Origin: CAYQTL01 sp964420405
Lineage (GTDB): Bacteria > Acidobacteriota > Thermoanaerobaculia > Thermoanaerobaculales > Sulfomarinibacteraceae
Length of the DNA: 44,495 nt
Direction: 5' to 3'
NCBI GenBank assembly: GCA_964420405.1
Contig: CAYQTL010000031.1
Coordinates: forward strand, 1 to 44,495
Of this stretch, positions 41,408-44,495 are shown one piece after another; positions within the stretch are counted from its first letter, which is position 1, and each line of letters begins with the position of its first letter. The notes beneath the pieces were generated by a model. The model was not told where the DNA came from and searched no databases. It saw only the letters and a list, made by a program, of their open reading frames with translations. Position numbers and translations under genes: made by a program.

Positions 41408-42355
41408 ATGGAGACGAAGATCATCGCCGTCGTCGGCGCCACCGGCGCCCAGGGAGGCGGCCTGGTGCGCGCCATCCACTCGGATCCCGCGGGCGGGTTC
41501 CGCGCCCGGGCCCTGACCCGCGACCCGTCGTCGGAGAAGGCGCGCGCCCTCGCGGAGCTCGGGGCCGAGGTCGTCGCCGCCGACGTGGACGACCCCGCGA
41601 GCCTCGCCCGGGCGTTCGAGGGTGCGCACGGAGCGTTCTGCGTCACCTTCTTCTGGGAGCACCTCTCGCCCGAGAGGGAGCTCGCCCAGGCGACCGCCAT
41701 GGCGGAAGCCTCCCGCGATGCCGGCGTCGGCCACGCCGTCTGGTCGACCCTGGAGGACACCCGCCGGTGGGTTCCTCTCGAGGACGACCGGATGCCGACC
41801 CTGATGGGCGCGTACAAGGTGCCCCACTTCGACGCCAAGGGAGCGGCCGACCAGGGGTTCCGCGACCGCGGAGTTCCGACCACCTTCCTGCTGACGTCCT
41901 TCTACTGGGACAACCTGGTCCACTTCGGCATGGAGCCGAAGCGCGGCGACGACGGGAGGTTGGTCTTCACCCTGCCGATGGGCGACGCGAAGCTGCCCGG
42001 CATCGCCGCCGGGGACATCGGCCGCTGCGCCTACGGGATCTTCCGGCGCGGAGCGGAGCTGATCGGAAGCACCGTCGGCGTCGCCGGCGAGCACCTGTCC
42101 GGAGCGGAGATGGCCGCCGGCCTCGCCCGCGCCCTCGGTGAGCCGGTCCGGTACCAGCCGATCGAGCCCGCGGTGTTCCGCGGCCTCGGCTTTCCGGGCG
42201 CCGAGGACCTCGGCAACATGTTCCAGTTCAAGCGGGACTTCGAGAGCGACTTCCGGGCCGCACGGGACCCCGGGACCGCGCGTCGGCTCCATCCGGGGCT
42301 GCAGACCTTCGACGTGTGGCTCGAGGCAAACGCCGCGCGGATTCCGGTCCGATGA
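41408..42355 (+). CDS. NmrA-family NAD(P)-binding protein
   Basis: 315 residues, ATG 41408 with GGGAGG 6 nt upstream. IIAVVGATGAQGGGLVRAIH (5-24) carries the NmrA/HSCARG dinucleotide motif GATGxxGG. Then RALTRDPSSEKARALAELGA, EVVAADVDDPASLARAFEGA, and HGAFCVTFFWEH are classic NmrA-type strands with the 'VT.FWE' feature of HSCARG-like redox sensors. GVPTTFLLTSFYWDNLVHFG and the PMGDAKLPGIAAGDIGRCAY segment complete the substrate pocket. Such proteins bind NADP(H) and act either as redox sensors or as atypical short-chain dehydrogenases. The catalytic Tyr-Lys is not evident. ATGA overlap with the next gene indicates translational coupling. Confidence 0.9.
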   Translation: METKIIAVVGATGAQGGGLVRAIHSDPAGGFRARALTRDPSSEKARALAELGAEVVAADVDDPASLARAFEGAHGAFCVTFFWEHLSPERELAQATAMAEASRDAGVGHAVWSTLEDTRRWVPLEDDRMPTLMGAYKVPHFDAKGAADQGFRDRGVPTTFLLTSFYWDNLVHFGMEPKRGDDGRLVFTLPMGDAKLPGIAAGDIGRCAYGIFRRGAELIGSTVGVAGEHLSGAEMAAGLARALGEPVRYQPIEPAVFRGLGFPGAEDLGNMFQFKRDFESDFRAARDPGTARRLHPGLQTFDVWLEANAARIPVR

Positions 42356-44115
42356 GCGCCCCTCGACAGCTGCTCGCCGGCCTCGCGGTCGTCGTCGCGG
42401 CGGCTTCCGCCTGCGGCGCCGGAAGCCCCGCCCGGCCGACTGAGGTCGCCGACGGCGTGCTCCGCATCGGCGGCCCACACGAGGCCACCGCACTGGTCGT
42501 CGAGCTCGACGGCGGCGTGCTGCTGGTCGACCCCTCGGCGGTGCAGGCCGAGGCGCTGCCGGAGGACGTGCGCTGGCGGGTCGAGACCGGCGCACCGGGC
42601 CGCTCCGCGGTCGCCGCCCCGGACGCCTCGCACCTTCTTCCGGCGGGCGGCCCGGTCCCGGACGGCGTCCGTTTCCGGGACCGGCTCGATCTCGGCTCCG
42701 ACGCTGTCGTTCTCGCCCTCGGGCGCGGCGCGACCGACTCGGACGTGGCGGTCTGGCTGCCCGACCGCGGCGTGCTGGCGGTCGGCTCGCTCGCCGGAGG
42801 CCTCCCCCAGGTGCACCCTGGCGCCGACAGCCGCGCGTGGATCGGCTCCCTCGAGCGCCTCGAGCGCCTCGGCGCCGACGTGGTCGTACCCGCCCACGGC
42901 GCCACCGGCGGCCCGGAGCTGCTGCGCGAGCGGCGCGCCCAGCTCGAGCGGCTCCGCGGTACGGTGTGGGACGACATCCTCGCCGGCCACGACCGCGACC
43001 ACATCCTCGACCTCCACGGCGAGGCTGCCCCAGCCGCTCTCGTCGGACACGTCTACGAGGAGCTGTCGGGCGTCGTACCCCCCCGTGAGCTGCTCGAGGA
43101 GCGGGGTCTCGAGGAGGGGCCGTCGCCGACCCGGGACGACCCCGGCTGGACGCCGCCCCGGAGGGTCGTGTGGCGGAACCTGTGGCCCGACCGGCTGCCG
43201 GCGCTCGCATCGGTCGCGCCGGGGGTCGAGATCGTGCCCGTCTCCTCCGCCGCGGAGGCTCTCGCGGCCGTTCCCGGCGCCGACGCCGTGATCGGGTATC
43301 TCGACACCGACATCGCCTCCGCCGGCGACGGGCTGCGCTGGGCCCAGGTGCCGTCCGCCGGCGTCGAGCGGTACGTCGGCATCCCTGCGCTGGCCGAGCG
43401 CGGCATCGTGCTCACCAACGGACAGCGGCTGGCGTCGCCCGAGATCGCCGAGCACGCCATGACGCTGGTGCGGGCCCTCGCCCGCCGCCTCGACCGCGCC
43501 CTCGCGGCCCAGGCCAACGGCGAGTGGGCGCGGACCGGGTACCGCGGGGGCGACGACCTCCTGCGGCTGCGCGGCACGACCCTGCTGGTGGCCGGTCTCG
43601 GGGGCATCGGGACCGAGGTCGCCCGCCTCGCCGACGCCGCCGGCATGACGGTCCTCGCGACCCGCAGCAGCAGCCGCAGCGGACCCGGGTTCGTGGCCGA
43701 GGTCGGCCTCGCGGAGGATCTCGACGGGTTCCTCGCCCGCTCCGACGTGGTCGTCAACTGCCTCCCCCTGACCGACGCGACCCGGGGTCTGTTCGACCGT
43801 GCGGCGTTCCGCCGGATGCCGGACCACGCCCTGTTCGTCAACGTCGGCCGGGGCGGGACCGTCGTCACCGCGGACCTGGTCGCCGCCCTCGAGACCGGCG
43901 AGATCGGCGGCGCCGGCCTCGACGTCACCGACCCGGAGCCGCTTCCCGAAGGCCACCCTCTGTGGAGCGCGCCGAACGTGATCATCACGCCCCACTCGGC
44001 GGCGATCTCAGACGGTGGCCGGGAACGCCTGTGGCTGCTGTTCCGGGAGAACCTGCGGCGGTTCACGACGGGCGAGCGGCTGCTGTCGGTGGTCGACCTC
44101 GAGCGCGGCTACTGA
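42352..44115 (+). CDS. lipoprotein joining degenerate metallo-beta-lactamase fold to D-2-hydroxyacid dehydrogenase
   Basis: 587 residues, ATG overlapping the NmrA stop. MSAPRQLLAGLAVVVAAASA-C21 is a lipoprotein signal with Cys21 after an ASA box. Residues ~30-255 follow the MBL fold in order (LLVDPSAVQAEAL, VVLALGRGATDSDVAVWLPD, RGVLAVGSLAGG, LGADVVVPAHGATGG), but the HxHxDH site is absent and GDL is GSL, so metal is probably not bound. Residues ~270-587 are a D-2-hydroxyacid dehydrogenase: VAGLGGIGTEVARLADAAGM (413-432), NVGRGG with R500, LDVTDPEPLPEGHPLW with E529, and TPHSAAI with H548, a full catalytic triad. An NAD-dependent enzyme outside the membrane would lack its cofactor, so either the signal is misjudged or the role is unusual. 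Confidence 0.85.
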   Translation: MSAPRQLLAGLAVVVAAASACGAGSPARPTEVADGVLRIGGPHEATALVVELDGGVLLVDPSAVQAEALPEDVRWRVETGAPGRSAVAAPDASHLLPAGGPVPDGVRFRDRLDLGSDAVVLALGRGATDSDVAVWLPDRGVLAVGSLAGGLPQVHPGADSRAWIGSLERLERLGADVVVPAHGATGGPELLRERRAQLERLRGTVWDDILAGHDRDHILDLHGEAAPAALVGHVYEELSGVVPPRELLEERGLEEGPSPTRDDPGWTPPRRVVWRNLWPDRLPALASVAPGVEIVPVSSAAEALAAVPGADAVIGYLDTDIASAGDGLRWAQVPSAGVERYVGIPALAERGIVLTNGQRLASPEIAEHAMTLVRALARRLDRALAAQANGEWARTGYRGGDDLLRLRGTTLLVAGLGGIGTEVARLADAAGMTVLATRSSSRSGPGFVAEVGLAEDLDGFLARSDVVVNCLPLTDATRGLFDRAAFRRMPDHALFVNVGRGGTVVTADLVAALETGEIGGAGLDVTDPEPLPEGHPLWSAPNVIITPHSAAISDGGRERLWLLFRENLRRFTTGERLLSVVDLERGY

Positions 44116-44116
44116 A

Positions 44117-44177
44117 GCGAGAACGCGAACGGGAGGCTGCGGCCTCGTGGGCCGCAGCCTCCCATTCGCGTTCTCGC
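44117..44177 (+). terminator. long near-perfect stem-loop after the lipoprotein gene
   Basis: Two 28-nt arms (44117-44144 and 44150-44177) pair with one mismatch around a 5-nt TCGTG loop: GCGAGAACGCGAA...GGCTGCGGCC against GGCCGCAGCC...TTCGCGTTCTCGC. It begins 1 nt after the TGA and should be a very strong transcriptional end or mRNA-protecting hairpin. No T-run follows. The arms would also fold in the opposite transcript. Confidence 0.75.
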
Positions 44178-44238
44178 CAAGGATCGAACGGAGTGTCGGG
44201 CTCAGGGCGCCACGGTCCGCGGGCCGTCGCGGGCGCCC

Positions 44239-44495
44239 GTAGCGCCACCTTCCAGGTGGCAGGCTTCGCAGGCTCCGTAGCGCCACCTTCCAGGTGGCAG
44301 GCTTCGCAGGCCGATCCGGGCTCCCGCAGATCGAACGCGCCAGGTCCGAACGCCGCCTGCCGGCTGGAAGCCGGCGCTACGAGCTGGCTTCGCAGGCTCC
44401 GTAGCGCCACCTTCCAGGTGGCAGGCTTCGCAGGCCGATGCGGGCTCCCGCAGATCGAACGCGCCAGGTCCGAACGCCGCCTGCCGGCTGGAAGC
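44239..44495. repeat. REP-like hairpins in a 124-bp direct repeat (runs off the window)
   Basis: Module A, GTAGCGCCACCTTCCAGGTG followed by GCAGGCTTCGCAGGC, starts at 44239, 44277 and 44401. Module B starts with CGATCCGGGCTCCCGCAGAT and ends CTGCCGGCTGGAAGCCGGCG, the inverse hairpin. A plus B at 44277-44400 is repeated at 44401-44495 with one visible change (GATCCGG to GATGCGG). Each stem is a perfect palindrome around TTCCA. No gene is visible after 44115. Confidence 0.9.

Overview
This is a very G+C-rich bacterial chromosome segment with tightly packed genes on both strands. Nearly every third codon position is G or C, which opens long spurious frames antisense to the real genes. Several features fit Acidobacteriota of the Thermoanaerobaculia type: a eukaryotic-like Ser/Thr kinase with TPR repeats, secreted proteins ending in FADGFESGD, a bactofilin, LVIVD propellers and many hypothetical membrane glycosyltransferases. 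This placement is inference; Myxococcota or another high-GC Gram-negative lineage is possible. There is no rRNA, tRNA, CRISPR array or complete transposon.

Layout. 1-2000: remnants and an orphan, namely the 3' end of a tail-fibre-like protein, a GNAT-like fragment, a coiled-coil hypothetical gene and a decayed Ser/Thr kinase. 2111-8209: bactofilin plus methyltransferase-like pair, a secreted (alpha/alpha)6-barrel protein, small zinc-ribbon and L7/L12-like proteins, and a fused membrane protein/THEP1-type NTPase. 8351-20841: two polytopic glycosyltransferase-like proteins, an FHA-EAL c-di-GMP protein, a 1399-residue pseudokinase-kinase-TPR receptor, and a large secreted repeat protein. 21258-26362: an eight-gene operon (DUF134 regulator, two NifX/ORP-family proteins, two small Gly/Arg-rich proteins, two MinD-type ATPases with inserted ferredoxin domains, a radical SAM enzyme) behind a recognisable sigma70-like promoter. 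It converges on a cysteine desulfurase-selenophosphate synthetase fusion. 28968-37846: a secreted LVIVD propeller, an amylosucrase, and two secreted proteins with the FADGFESGD tail. 38023-44115: a DXD glycosyltransferase-like protein lying antisense inside the open 3' extension of a PAP2-glycosyltransferase fusion, an NmrA-family protein, and a lipoprotein joining a degenerate metallo-beta-lactamase fold to a D-2-hydroxyacid dehydrogenase.

The best-supported functional unit is the 21-26 kb operon. It has the same gene types as the Orange Protein (ORP) clusters of anaerobes, in which a NifX-fold protein binds a heterometal cluster and MinD-like Fe-S ATPases assist. Together with the NifS-SelD fusion it suggests an anaerobic or facultative lifestyle with specialised metal/sulfur/selenium chemistry (inference).

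The most unusual non-coding signal is a family of mosaic intergenic elements made of two kinds of hexamer tract (GATCCC/GTTCCC, then GTCAGC/GACAGG) joined by a conserved linker and followed by a GC-rich cap. It occurs as two long copies in opposite orientation (20.9 and 35.8-36.1 kb) and several partial copies. A different REP-like hairpin family lies at 35.66 kb and at the right edge, where a 124-bp unit is directly repeated.
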